This document shows positions 28,035-40,328 of a DNA stretch of 64,000 nucleotides, in pieces. A model generated the notes under the pieces. It made no database searches. It saw only the letters and a program-made list of their open reading frames with translations, and was not told the origin of the DNA. Position 1 is the first letter of the stretch, and each line of letters opens with the position of its first letter. The stretch lies in assembly GCA_012295275.1 (NCBI GenBank), contig CM022669.1, positions 11,142,449 through 11,206,448 of the forward strand, given 5' to 3'. Source of the DNA: Chrysomallon squamiferum. Its lineage: Eukaryota > Mollusca > Gastropoda > Neomphalida > Peltospiridae. Both the position numbers and the translations under genes were made by a program.

Positions 28035-28547
28035 TTTTTTCTATCCAACTATCCAGGTGTGTTTGTCTATACCTACGTATATACGTACATACATACATAG
28101 ATACGTAGTTATATAAATACATACAAACGCACATACATACATACATATTATAATGTAGATATATACATACGTAAAAATTAACATATACACACACAAATAT
28201 ACACACATGCATACACACATACATACATACATACATTCATACATACATACATGCATACATACACACGTACAAACGCAACACCTTTTACAAAACCTATAGA
28301 TATATACATACACAATCAACACCCAGTTCTTGTCCTAGTGTTAGAATGTTAGCACGATGTATAAACTTGTCGCATTATTAGTATGTTAAAAAAATATATA
28401 TATATAAATCAATGGATTTCTTTATTTAAATTAGAAACAGAGCGGATTGGCACATGCAGTGTAGTTGTGACTTGCGATTGCCAACAAAGTAATTATATAC
28501 ACGTCTTAAGCTCGAAGACACGATAAAAAGCACGTATAGAGTTACCG

Positions 28548-28558
28548 GGTTCGAATCC
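28548..28558 (+). repeat. Isolated Pol III B-box, possible SINE remnant
   Basis: GGTTCGAATCC is a perfect tRNA-type B-box. No A-box at the proper distance and no cloverleaf could be drawn, so this is not called as a tRNA. It could be the leftover of a tRNA-derived SINE or chance. Confidence 0.25.
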
Positions 28559-29109
28559 CAAGAGGCCGGCGGGGGGTTTTAGTCGAGGATTTTTATTCAG
28601 TAATCAAGATATAGATTTCAGCTTCATTCCCCTGTGCAGTTTCTCGGGGTTTTTCTGTTTCCACAGAAATCGCGATCCATCTGAGCGTGTGGCGACTCTC
28701 TTCTGTACGAAAAAGTATTTTCAAACTCGCCATAATACCAAAACAGACAGTCCACAGTTCAAGTGTGTGTTTAGCCTTAGGTGAGATAATCATAAAATAA
28801 TGAATGACACTTGGCCAAGGTCAAGTTGCAATTGATGTTGAAATAAATAACCAATTACCTGCTAAGTCTCAATCTATAAGCACTCAATTACGAGCGGTGG
28901 CACTGTGCAGAAAACTTCAGGCTGGGAACGCGCTGGGAATGTACAGGTGGCATTACAATGCAATAAATTACGTCGGTGCCGAGTCCCTGGCTCGCGTGGA
29001 ACTGACAGAATCCCGTGTCTTAACATCTCCGCTGTTATGCTGTGCTGGACTTCGTGAAACGTTAGGACATACACAGTGAAAAATACACTGCCTAATCTGC
29101 CTGTCATAA

Positions 29110-29860
29110 GTTAATAGATGAAAAAAAAAATTTGCTTGTCTTTAACGGTGCAGATAACCAACGATGGAGAATACAGTACCTAACTTTGATAAAAGAAAAT
29201 TTCTTTAATATGCAGATTACCTAACTTATCATGAGTTAATAGATGATAAAAGCAAATTTGCTTATTTAAAACAGTACCTAACTTATATATTAGATGATAA
29301 AAGAAAATTTGCTTGTCTTTAACGGTGCAGATACAATACCTAACCAATCATGAGTTAATAGATGATAAAAGAAAACAGTCTTTAACGGTGCAGATACAGA
29401 CCTAAGATGTTAATAGATGATATATGAAAACACTCTGAAATATCTTGATTAACAATACCTAACCAACATGTTAACAGACAATGACAGATGTATTATCTGG
29501 AACTAAAGTTAACACAAAATCATACTAAGTCAAAACAGAAACTAACAGATGTATATGAAATATCTTGTTAACAAACTAACATGTTAACACAATATCATTA
29601 TGGAACTAAGTCCAAACAGAAACTAACAGATGTATATGAAATATCTTGTTAACAAACTAACATGTTAACACAATACCTTTATGGAGCTATGTCAAAACAG
29701 AAACTGACAGATGTATGTGAAATATCTTGTTAACAAACAAATGTTAACACAATACCTTTATGGAGCTATGTCAAAACAGAAATGACAGATTATGGAAAAT
29801 CTTGTTAACAAACTAACATGTTAACACAATACCATTATGGAATAACAAACTAACATGAAA
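29110..29860. repeat. Two adjoining degenerate satellites (unit about 80 bp in the second)
   Basis: At 29110-29400 a unit containing 'gatgataaaagaaaatttgc' and 'ctttaacggtgcagata' recurs. From about 29532 to 29850 a unit of about 80 bp recurs four times (starts at about 29532, 29613, 29693, 29771) and carries the palindrome TGTTAACA. No coding frame persists through it. Confidence 0.85.
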
Positions 29861-29982
29861 ACTCTACAGAGTTATGAATGAACTAGGAAGATATTAATAA
29901 ATCGGTAAAAGATTCCCTTACTAACATGTTAACTCGATATTTCATAAACTTCATCTGGCTTTCATCTATGTATTCTTTTATA

Positions 29983-29989
29983 TATATTT

Positions 29990-30070
<81 letters not shown>

Positions 30071-30076
30071 TTTCAC

Positions 30077-30133
<57 letters not shown>
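29983..30133. repeat. (TA)n and (TTA)n repeats
   Basis: About 75 nt of TA repeat is followed by poly-T and about 55 nt of TTA repeat. Confidence 0.97.
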
Positions 30134-31555
30134 TATTTTCATTCTTAGGAACATGAAATCTGAGATGATCAGTGATCAGGAATCTTTATAACATATAACA
30201 AATATCACACGAGTATTATATCTTGTAATATTTCAGCTTAGATAATCTCAGTGGTAGTGCTGGAATAGTGTTGCGTATGTGAACGTGTGTATTTTTGAAT
30301 ATATCTGTCCATGAGTATATACGTCCATTGTGTATCTGTGTATCTGTCTATTGTGTATCTGCGACAGACACACCCTCTGGCTTGTCAGAGAGCGTGTTTG
30401 TCGTAGACCTTCTCAACAACAGCTCGCTCTGATTAACACGTTAATTTTCGTTTTCTGTTTGTTTGTCTGTCTGTGTATATAATTACAGTAACATATTTGT
30501 CTCTATCTGTCTATCTGTAAGTATATATATATATAGAAATACAAATATGAGTAATTGTATGATATTGCATACGTGTATATATAATAATTAATAAATGAAA
30601 TTTATTTGCGTGTCTGTATAAATAAATAATTACTGTGATACAAATGGATAAACTTCTTAACAAGTTCATTTAAAATGGTTTCAACAATAGAAAACGGAAC
30701 AAATCCATTCCTTCTAATCCATTCAGCAGTCTACTGGATTCAAGCTATATCCACTTTGCGCCAACACGACAGACGTCCAGCCAGGTTAACCACATAAACG
30801 CTGAAGTCTTCGAATCCCGCAGCATCCAATATATGGATTACATCGTACGTAGTCACAGCCGCTGGCGTGAACACAAACGTCGAGACCACAACAGCAGCAG
30901 CTGTGTGTGTGTGTGTGTGTGGACAAGTTTCAAATGCGCTAAAATTAAAACCCTGTTGATTATTGGTCCGCTGTCAATGGAAGGCGCTGTGTTTGCCAAG
31001 CTCACTTTAAGAATTTATTCTGCAAGACAAATTTTTATTCCTTGTAATAACTACGGTAATGAAACGTTCAAACGAAACGACGGAAGTCCACTGGCTCGCG
31101 GGCTGCGCTTTGATTTTGCGTTGAATGTAGTAGACGTCGCAGCCTTTTACGTCTTCCTACATGACGTGGCCTGGGGCGCGGTGGTCTGTGCGATCGATCG
31201 CTGATAGTGGACCCTTTTTTTTTTTTTTTTTTAACGTTAAAAATCAGTGGTAATTCAAAAAACAGAAAATAGGCTTTTTGGTGCTGCTTTGTACGTTGAA
31301 ATGTAAATAGAGTTTACTTATAATCAGTATAAATGTGAATGGACTGCTTATCTGTGTTAAGTGATTTCAGATTTCTTTACTGAGAGATTATCATATCTAC
31401 TGTTGCAGATGAAACAGAAAAATGTTTGCTTTATCGACAGTATTACTAACCAGTAACTATAAATACCAGTTGTTTCTCTTTTATATACATGTGTTTGTGT
31501 GAAACTTTGTGTATGTTTGTACATGTGTTTATATATGTATCTGTGTATATGTATG

Positions 31556-31667
<112 letters not shown>

Positions 31668-33349
31668 TACAAACACTAATACAAACACACATATAAAGCA
31701 CATAAAGACGCATATATCCACACATACAAATTATCAAAGTTTTACACGAACTCTGAGTGTTTCAGTGTACAGTCTCTCATTAGCACGACTCTCTTGTAAT
31801 GTTGTACAGCTGCTGTTGTTGTTTCTAACTTACTGAATATTCATAAGTTACGAAAGAAAGGAAAAAGTATCGGGTGTTCGTAATAAGCCCATTGTCTTCT
31901 TAATCCATTTGTTTCATTAACTCTCACTTTCACAGAGCGGCAGTTTTGCTGTTGTTAAAAATCATTAAGCCAGACGAAGTCGTTTAAATAACGAGAATCA
32001 GCAACATGTCATAGATTATACAAGAGACTAATGAGTCTGTTTACATTAAATATTTGCGAGTTGCACTGAAAATGCCTTTCTTGCCGTCGTCCGCTAGGTG
32101 CACTGGCAGATGTTAAACTCTTGTCTGAAGTTTCCCCGTCAACATTTCCCCGTGGGTTTCTCATTTAGAAAGTAATCAAGCTACTGTGAGTTTAATTAAA
32201 TAATTGAATCAGGTTCTTCCGCAGAAAATAGACCTGGGTCGGGTTATGGTTGACCTTCGACGTGGCCACTCGTGAAACCAATTAGATACGTTATGATACG
32301 TCATGTCGCTTTCGCAAACGCAGACGATTTGTCTTTTCGACAAATCGGCAGACGTCAAAACCAAGCACGACATTTTTCGCACAAAAACCCATCTTGTCGT
32401 TTTTATCAAAATATGCTTCCTGCTTGCATGCCGCTCGAGTTTGCGAGTAGATCTAAGACAGATTTTAAATCACTGCAATGAATTTTTGCGTTTTTCTTAA
32501 AATACGTTTCCTGTTTGTTTGACGTATCGTGTTTCTGCACAGATCGCTACGTCAGAATGATTAACTGTTCGTAACTTGAAGTGTAATTACAAAACAGGCG
32601 TTTGCTGAAGTGAGTGCTTTTAAAAAAATAATTTTAAAAAAATCTAGCTTCAGGGAATCATCTACAAACACAAACAATAGATAATTGATAGTAATAAATG
32701 TTAACAGTTTACTTTGTACTTGAGTAGATTTGGAAATAATTACACGCGAGGGTAATGATTGCTGATAGCATTTCTCGGATAGTTATTACATCATATCGTA
32801 TTTGTAGAGTGGATTTTTGTTTGTTTGTTGTTGTTTTTTTTGTACATTTATTTCCGAGGATTAATGTGTTCAGATATTAAAATACAATTATCAACGTTTC
32901 TAGGAGTGGTTTTATTTAATTAACATGATTATCTTATTGATTTTTATTTTTGTTTTTTGTATTTTTCAAATGAATACAACCTTCATCCTTATTTTGAAAG
33001 CAAAACATTATTTTCTTTATTTTTTCTCTCTCTATTTATTCATTCATTCATTCATTCATTCATTCATTCCTGTCTTGTTTAATAAATATTAAATCTTTTT
33101 TTATTATTATTATTATTGTCGTGATATACACACTCTGTCTCTCCTTCTCCCTCTCTCTTTTTCTTGATATATATGTACACAGACACACAAACTCAATACA
33201 CACAAATACACACACACACACATATACATACATACAAAAATTAAAAAAAGAAGGCAAAACAAAAATGTGAGAGATGCTGAAAAAAGAGATAATGAAAAAG
33301 AAACTGTCTGTTTAATCTCTTCTTTCTATATACCTTTCTCTCTGTCCTA

Positions 33350-33403
<54 letters not shown>

Positions 33404-33609
33404 TACATACAAACACAACACGTCAGCTAGACGACATTAAGAAGCATCCACGGGCTAAGTCTGTTCGCTGATACAAAGGTTGAGCCACCGTGCTTCAACG
33501 AGTCAAAGGTTTTACAACATAAGTCAGCAAGTCCTGCCTGACACTTGATGAGCCGCTCCACTCCTAAATTGTTTCGTGCTCCCGTCAAAAGATTTAATCA
33601 TCGCAAAGA

Positions 33610-33623
33610 GCGCCACCTGGTGC
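33610..33623 (-). promoter_or_regulatory. CTCF-like site
   Basis: The reverse strand reads GCACCAGGTGGCGC, which matches the CTCF core CCDSNAGRKGGCDS at 13 of 14 positions and contains the insect core AGGTGGCGC. It lies inside a GC-richer island (33430-33830) that also has a TCF-type CTTTGAT motif near 33701. Binding is not shown. Confidence 0.35.
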
Positions 33624-34592
33624 CAGAGTTCAGACATCACTGTAGATTTATGGCCCTTGTAAAAGATAAAATTGCCGGCTTTGCCATTGGATGGTGCAGT
33701 CTTTGATTTGATTTCATTTCGCTGGGTGGAATAAAGTGAGGCATCCTTCTCGTCCGGACATAATTACCGATTCTTCTCAATCATAAATCACGTCGGGGAA
33801 GACGCCTAGTAAATCAACCAATAGAAACGTTTCTCCTAATGACGTATTAGTTATTATATATGTTCGTACTTCGTTGTTCATTTCAGCTTCCTCTGACAAC
33901 ACAAGAACACAATATATTTTTTTTGTTTTGTTTTGTTTCATTCGTTAAATGAAATACATACACCAGTTAACAGTGGAAATGTTTAGGGGTGATATTAATA
34001 GCAAAAAAAACCCCACAAAAAACACAAAAAAACCACACAAAAAACAGAAAAAGAAAGAAAGAAAGAAAACATATATTGTTAAACGAAATAGAGTTATCCA
34101 TCATTCATTCATTCATTCATTCACACATGTACATGTTTCTTATGGAAAAACAAATTTAACTAAATTGATGAATACAATTAAATATAAGAACTTTCATATA
34201 TAATAAACTCTATTGCATATTACATTATATGAATCGTTATAAATTATTAAACATATCCAAAACAGTTATAGATGACTGACTGTAGTAAAATTAAGACCTT
34301 TTTAAAAATAATGAAAACTTCAAAACCTCCAAAAAAAAAAAAAGGAAAAAAAGAAAAAGAAAAAAAGGAAATTATAAATAGAGATTACTTCTAATTATCT
34401 GTTAGATTTAGTTTAATACACAAGTCATATAACATTAACCTGAAGCAGGGAAAGAAAAATAATCCTGTAAGACCTCTCAGATCAGATTTGATCCCGAAAA
34501 CCTTGATATGTCAGGCTGATGTTTTCAGATTAAATCTCATCTGAAGAGGCATCAGCCGAGCTGTGTGTGAAGTCGCTAACGACGTGTGCTCG

Positions 34593-34680
34593 CACGTCAT
34601 CGAACATCAGCGCGTTTTCACACGTCATCAAACGCGCGTTTTCATACGCGCATGTCATCAGACATCAGCGCGTTTTCATA
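34593..34680. promoter_or_regulatory. CG-rich 28-30 bp tandem repeat with CRE half-sites
   Basis: Three units of the type 'cacgtcatcgaacatcagcg' plus CGTTTTCA start at about 34593, 34621 and 34651. Each carries ACGTCAT or its TGTCAT variant. The block is rich in CpG in an otherwise AT-rich intron. This could be a multi-site regulatory element or only a minisatellite. Confidence 0.3.
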
Positions 34681-34875
34681 CTCGCATTATCAATTTCTGA
34701 ACATTAATACGAGCCGCACCGAAATAAAATAACCCAGTCTCATCACGCTGTCGCGTTGTGTGTGTGTTTCTTTCAAACTCGCGTTTTACACTCGCTCGCG
34801 TGACTAATATGACAATTACGGTAGACACGAACCGACGTATTCCCCGCGACAGGCCGGCACGCCTCACCCCCAACC

Positions 34876-34907
<32 letters not shown>

Positions 34908-35380
34908 CACTCCCAGTGTGACAGCGCGCGCACACAAACTCATGGAATATATCAAACTTGCTATGCTCGTTTAATCAGCACTGTCGGATCGGATACGCGT
35001 CTTCATCCAGTCGGAATCCCTACAAATACAATCGCTGCCGTCTGCAGCGAGAAGTCAAACCAAGTCTGACAGCGGATGGCTTTTCGCATTTTTATGTCTC
35101 TTAAAGCGCAGATTCTTCTGCCTCGCGCTCACTGTATTAAAATAATACGTCTCTCACTGTCCATAATTTCTTGTCCGATAGATGGTCTTTGTCAGCCTTC
35201 TTGTTTATGTCTCGTTTTTGAGAGTGCTGAAACGAGGTCTAGTGTGCGTTGTAAAATCTGTCTTCGTTATTTCCACCACTTAGTTGTCTCCCTTTGCAGT
35301 TAATTTATCAAAAGACATGGTATGTACCTTCCTGTCTTTGCAAAGGTCCTTATGAGTTGTTTTGTTTTTTCGTTTTTTTT

Positions 35381-35727
<347 letters not shown>

Positions 35728-36029
35728 ATAAAAATATCTCAGAAAGTCAGTTTTACTTATTGAAATACATACAGAAGCAAATTGTTTTTAATTTGACATA
35801 ATATTTAGCATGTCACCTTTGGGCACTAATTAAGTAATTATTTATTTACGCACGTCTTTAACTTAATATCTTTAGACATCTTGTTTTGATTTTGTCAAGA
35901 CAACAGTTAGATAATTTAGTTTTCTCCCAGGATAATTATCTTCGAAAATCTTTTCTTAAAAGGCTTGGAAATAAGGGCACTTCAGACTATTTTTGTTTAA
36001 TCAATGACTGTCATGTTATTGTTGTTGTT

Positions 36030-36290
36030 TTTGTTCTTGTTCTTCTTTTTCTTCTTCTTCGTCTTCTTCTTTTTATTATATTATTATTATTATAATAATT
36101 ATTATTATTACAAACTAGTGTGTAGTACTAGTAACAGTAGTAGTAGTAGAAGTAGTAGTAGTAATAGTATTTATCGAAAAGTAGTGAAAATACTTATAGC
36201 GGTAATAGTAGTAGTAGTAATAGTCGTAGTGATGGTAGTAGTAGTGGTAGTAGTAGTAGTAGTCTTCTTCTTGATGGTTGTAGTAGTTAT
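36030..36290. repeat. Mixed trinucleotide repeats (TTC, TAT, TAG)
   Basis: TTC/TTG, ATT and GTA units follow one another with interruptions. Long frames on either strand are by-products. Confidence 0.9.
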
Positions 36291-36992
36291 GGTGTTGTTG
36301 CTGTCTCATTTGCTTAAACCTTTGATAGGAATATTTTTAGAAATGGCTTTTTACATAAATCATATAGCTCACATGACAGTAGCATTATAGTTCTATATTT
36401 GTCTATGTTTATTTAATTCATTCATTCACTCACTCACTCACTCACTCAGTATACTGATTTTTTTTTTCTTCTCCATCGAGAGTTGTGGACCTTCGCCAAG
36501 AAACGCTTCAAATTGAAGCAACTGGAATCATCAGAAACGAAAACAAATCAATAAGGAATAACAAATCGCAAAACTAATACACAACTGAATGGTGTACGCG
36601 TCTTGTACTGAAGTTGTTTCCTACGTCTAGCCGTCGATGATCAGAAATATTCAGTTTTGAATAAATGCAATTTTCAGATGCCAGTTGTAAACGCTTTGAG
36701 TTAAGAAAAAAAAAAAAAAAAAAATGTTATCACCATTGGTTATTGAAACATCGCAGTTTGGTTGTAGGTGTTGTATGACTGTTTAACAAACCCGCCTTTA
36801 CTCATTCGCTCTCGGTGAATACGAATCCCCGGAATCCATTTGTAGTTGTTGTCATTTGAACAGAAGGTGATTTACTGCGATTTTTACAAGTCTGGGATTA
36901 GCTTGCCAAAATGTATAAATCAGACACCGCGAGTTGTTATTTCGAGCATAAATTATTCGGACCTCTTTCACACTGGAAAACTTTCTGTCATA

Positions 36993-36998
<6 letters not shown>

Positions 36999-37062
<64 letters not shown>
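36999..37062. repeat. (CA)n microsatellite
   Basis: About 62 nt of CA repeat, followed by ACAT tetranucleotides. Confidence 0.96.
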
Positions 37063-37067
<5 letters not shown>

Positions 37068-37217
37068 TCCATACATACATACATATAGAATACATACATA
37101 TAGAATACATACATAATACATATATATATATACACACAGTTACATACCATTCATTGAACATATTCCCACACAAAGTTACCTCCCTTCGTACAAACATTCA
37201 CACAAGACAAACATTCA

Positions 37218-37443
37218 AACACATACATAATATATATATACTTACTAAGAAGTGTGTACAAACACATACATAATATATATATACTTACTAAGAAGTGTGT
37301 ACAAACACATACATAATATATATATACTTACTAAGAAGTGTGTACAAACACATACATAATATATATACACTTACTAAGAAGTGTGTACAAACACATACAT
37401 TAATATATATACACTTACTAAGAAGTGTGTACAAACACATACG
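37218..37443. repeat. 43-bp minisatellite, 5 copies
   Basis: Nearly identical units contain 'cttactaagaagtgtgtaca' and a (TA)n segment. High identity suggests recent expansion. Confidence 0.95.
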
Positions 37444-37624
37444 ACTGCAACACGTACGTCGTAGATTCGATCTCGCGAACATTCACACACGATCATACCG
37501 ACAAGAACCTTTCTAAGCTTCGATGTGGTTCTGAGGGCGGGGCAGACAGCAGAGCGTGCGGGGTGATAGGGCATGGGGGCGGATACATATACATACGTAC
37601 GTACGTATATACATACATAAGGTT

Positions 37625-37800
37625 GTCTTGATGACCGAACGGTAACATCGTCCGTCTTCAGAGTGCGGGCGAATGGGCATCATACGTTCGAGTCTCGTCA
37701 GCGGCATCTGACGGGTTTTTGATTGGACTTTGTCCTGCTGCGCCAGTGCGTTCCCGAATATTGTCTGTGTGCAGAGTCTAAATGGACGTACATTGAGTTG
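37625..37800 (+). mobile_element. tRNA-derived SINE candidate
   Basis: An A-box-like motif TGACCGAACGG (37632-37642) and a B-box-like motif CGTTCGAGTCT (37685-37695) are 42 nt apart, which is normal tRNA-type Pol III promoter spacing. The segment between (CCGTCTTCAGAGTGCGGGC) resembles an anticodon arm. A GC-richer body follows to about 37800. No clean cloverleaf can be drawn, so a functional tRNA is unlikely. End points are approximate. Confidence 0.4.
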
Positions 37801-39715
37801 TCAGTGCAAAACAACAGAACACTAAAAAGTAAAATAATGGTGGATGCACGCTGGGTTTTTTTAATGTTATAATTTATTGTTAGGAAAGTTTGGTGCCTAA
37901 TAATTCCAATCACTTATACTGACATGAAACGTATTTAGCATATTTAATTTTTTCATTGGTGAATACAGACTTTAACATTTTATCGATATGTTTACAAAAG
38001 ACTGTAAATCGTGTTAAATGTATTTTTCTTTTTCTTTTTTCTTTTACTTCTTCCCTTCTTTAATTCCGTTTCACTTCCTCCTCTTTCATTCTTATTCATT
38101 CTTTCTCTTCTTGTCACTTTTGTAAAAATAACTGGCATTTAAAAAAAAAAAAAAAAAAAAAAAAACACACTTATTATAGATTTAAAGAGCATTTTGATTT
38201 ATGTTGTTAACTTACGATCATTTTTTTTTTTACCTCTCCTCTCGTTTACTTTAGCCTTTTCTTTTTTTATATATATATATTTTTTGGTTTCTTAAATATA
38301 TGACGTGACTTGACTCATACATATTCTTATTTACCGTAAGAGCAAAAAAGAAGAAAAAAAAATCCTGTATTTTAGAGTGTTTCTGATAATTGCAGTATTA
38401 GTACCTTTTACTGTGTTTTCCATTTCTTCTCCTCATCTTTTTATTTTTCATTTTTCAATTATTTTTTTTCCCACATTTTGTTTAGACCACTCTGTTCTGG
38501 TGTGCGTGACGTTTGATTATGAAGATTGCGTACTTCTACAGTTGGCATCAACTTGTTCTAATTGCAGACCGAAGGGTGTCTTCGCAACACGCGATACAAA
38601 ATTTCTTGTCCTGCATGCGATTCAGTTGTTCGCTTCAGAAATGATTGCTCACCAAGAATCGGGCTCAAAAAAAAAAATAAAATAAAATAAAATAAAAAAT
38701 CCTTAAACAAGAAAAAAAAAGTAAATAACCTTAAGTGATTGATAATGAACCAGCAAATTTGTAGAAAGTATGCTTTATTTTTATTAATTTTTTTTTTAGA
38801 TGACTTTTTTTCTCATTTTTTTTATTTTTATTTTTATTTTTGTTTTTTGTTTTGTTTTTTCATTCTTTTTTTTTCTTTATTTCATGTTAATGTTTATTTA
38901 CATATTTGTTTTATTACTATTTATTTATTTATTTACTTTTTTAATTCGATTTGTTTTAATTTGTTAGAGTAAAATTATTTTTAAATGAAGTTAAATGTTT
39001 CTGATTTAAAACTGTTTTTAACAATTAATCATACAAGAGGGATATTCCACATTTACATCTGAAATGAAAATAGGTTTCTACCTCTTATAATTCCCGTTCC
39101 AACCAAAGCCTTAAACTGTATGTGTTTCTCAGCTTTCTGCATGCAGACAGAGATAAATCAACAGATAAATAGACAGACAGTCAGACAGATAGATAAATGG
39201 AGAGACAGACAGATAGGCGGATAGATATACAGACAGACAGATAGATACACAGACAGATATACAGATATGGCAGCGTGTTTTCTAATTCAGATTACCCTGA
39301 GTTAAACAAAATACTTTTCTCAGGTAAATGTTAATGTTACGGTACGAGTGACTCTTTCTCCGATCTTTCACGGAGGAATTCACCAAAAGAACGTTACTTC
39401 TAGGAATCCGACTTTATGCCCGCTTCACCAGTTTTCAATTTCTTCATTGTCAAATGACCGTTTACAATAGCGACCGTAAATCTGTCCAAGGTTTTTATTT
39501 TTCTTCTTTTTCTTTTCATTTATTTTTTGTTCTAAATTCAACAAGGTATATGGTAATTGCATTTAGAAGTTTTGTTTTAATCTACTTATACCTTCGATGT
39601 AAATGAATGTGTCTAGTCGTGTGTACAGAGGCATGAAATAAAAAGATAAATATGTTACTGTGTTTCTTGTTTTTTAATTTGACTTGTATGTAACACTGGG
39701 TTAGTGTTCAATGTG

Positions 39716-40157
39716 TTTTGACGGTGTGTGTGTTTTCATTGCAGAAGCGGTTAAGCTGGAACCCAATTTTGACTGTGTGTGTTTTCATTGCAGAAGCGGT
39801 TAAGCTAGAACCCAGTTTTGACGGTGTGTGTGTTTTCATTGCAGAAGCGGTTAAGCTGGAACCCAGTTTTGACTGTGTGTGTTTTCATTGCAGAAGCGGT
39901 TAAGCTAGAACCCAGTTTTGACTCTGTGTGTTTTCATTACAGAAGCGGTTAAGCTAGGACCCAGTTTTGACTGTGTGTGTTTTCATTGCAGAAGCCGTTA
40001 AGCTGGAACCCAGTTTTGACTGTGTGTGTTTTCATTGTTGTAGAACCCAGTTTTGACTCTGTGTGTTTTCATTACAGAAGCGGTTAAGCTAGGACCCAGT
40101 TTTGACTGTGTGTGTTTTCATTGCAGAAGCCGTTAAGCTGGAACCCAGTTTTGACGT
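39716..40157 (+). repeat. Tandem array of nine exon-2 splice acceptors (49-51 bp units)
   Basis: Each unit holds the intron end (TTTTGACTGTGTGTGTTTTC then ATTGCAG or ATTACAG) plus the first 22 nt of exon 2. The AG dinucleotides end at 39744, 39793, 39844, 39893, 39942, 39991, 40077 and 40126. The seventh unit (37 bp) has a 12-bp deletion that replaces the acceptor with a GTAG at 40043. Units 5-6 and 8-9 are near-identical pairs, so part of the array was copied as a two-unit block. Only the last acceptor (40126) joins exon 1 to the Ig1 frame. Entering at any intact upstream acceptor reaches a stop within one or two units. Confidence 0.97.
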
Positions 40158-40236
40158 TCCAATGGCTAACGTGAGCGTGAAGGAGGGAAAAACAGCCATA
40201 CTGCCGTGTTCAGTGAAATTTCTAGGAAGACATCAA
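40127..40236 (+). CDS. Gene 1 exon 2: N-terminus and first half of Ig1
   Basis: Starts after the last acceptor of the array. It encodes Glu20 to Gln56, including the A-strand (NVSVKEGKTAILPC) with the first Ig1 cysteine, Cys47, and an N-glycosylation site (NVS). The donor CAA|GTAATT is weaker than the other donors of the gene. It ends in phase 0 just before the VVW motif of the next exon. Residues 20-29 of the mature protein come from the duplicated segment. Confidence 0.9.
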
Positions 40237-40293
40237 GTAATTTTTATAAAAATTATATTCTTCATATTATTATTATTAAGCATGCACATACTT

Positions 40294-40328
<35 letters not shown>

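Noticed and set aside
28548-28558. A tRNA gene
   Set aside because: Only a B-box is present; there is no A-box, acceptor stem or anticodon loop.
28804-29107. Overlapping open frames on both strands (91 and 77 codons)
   Set aside because: They overlap in opposite sense with no recognisable domain or splice context. More likely a GC-richer non-coding island.
37218-37443. Possible CRISPR-like array (regular 43-bp units)
   Set aside because: Units are contiguous near-identical copies without unique spacers, in an intron of an animal gene. A minisatellite.
36911-37631. Several Thr-His or Cys-Val repeat frames
   Set aside because: By-products of the CA microsatellite and the 43-bp minisatellite.
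38377-38685. A 102-codon frame ending in a poly-A/AATAAA-like tail
   Set aside because: The first third is T-rich low-complexity and the rest matches nothing that I recognise. It could be an old retroposed piece, but there is not enough to call one.
39718-39903. A 61-codon frame repeating the EAVKLEPSFD peptide
   Set aside because: It is not a repeat protein: it reads through duplicated intron ends and exon starts in the acceptor array. Only the last copy is joined to the Ig1 coding sequence.
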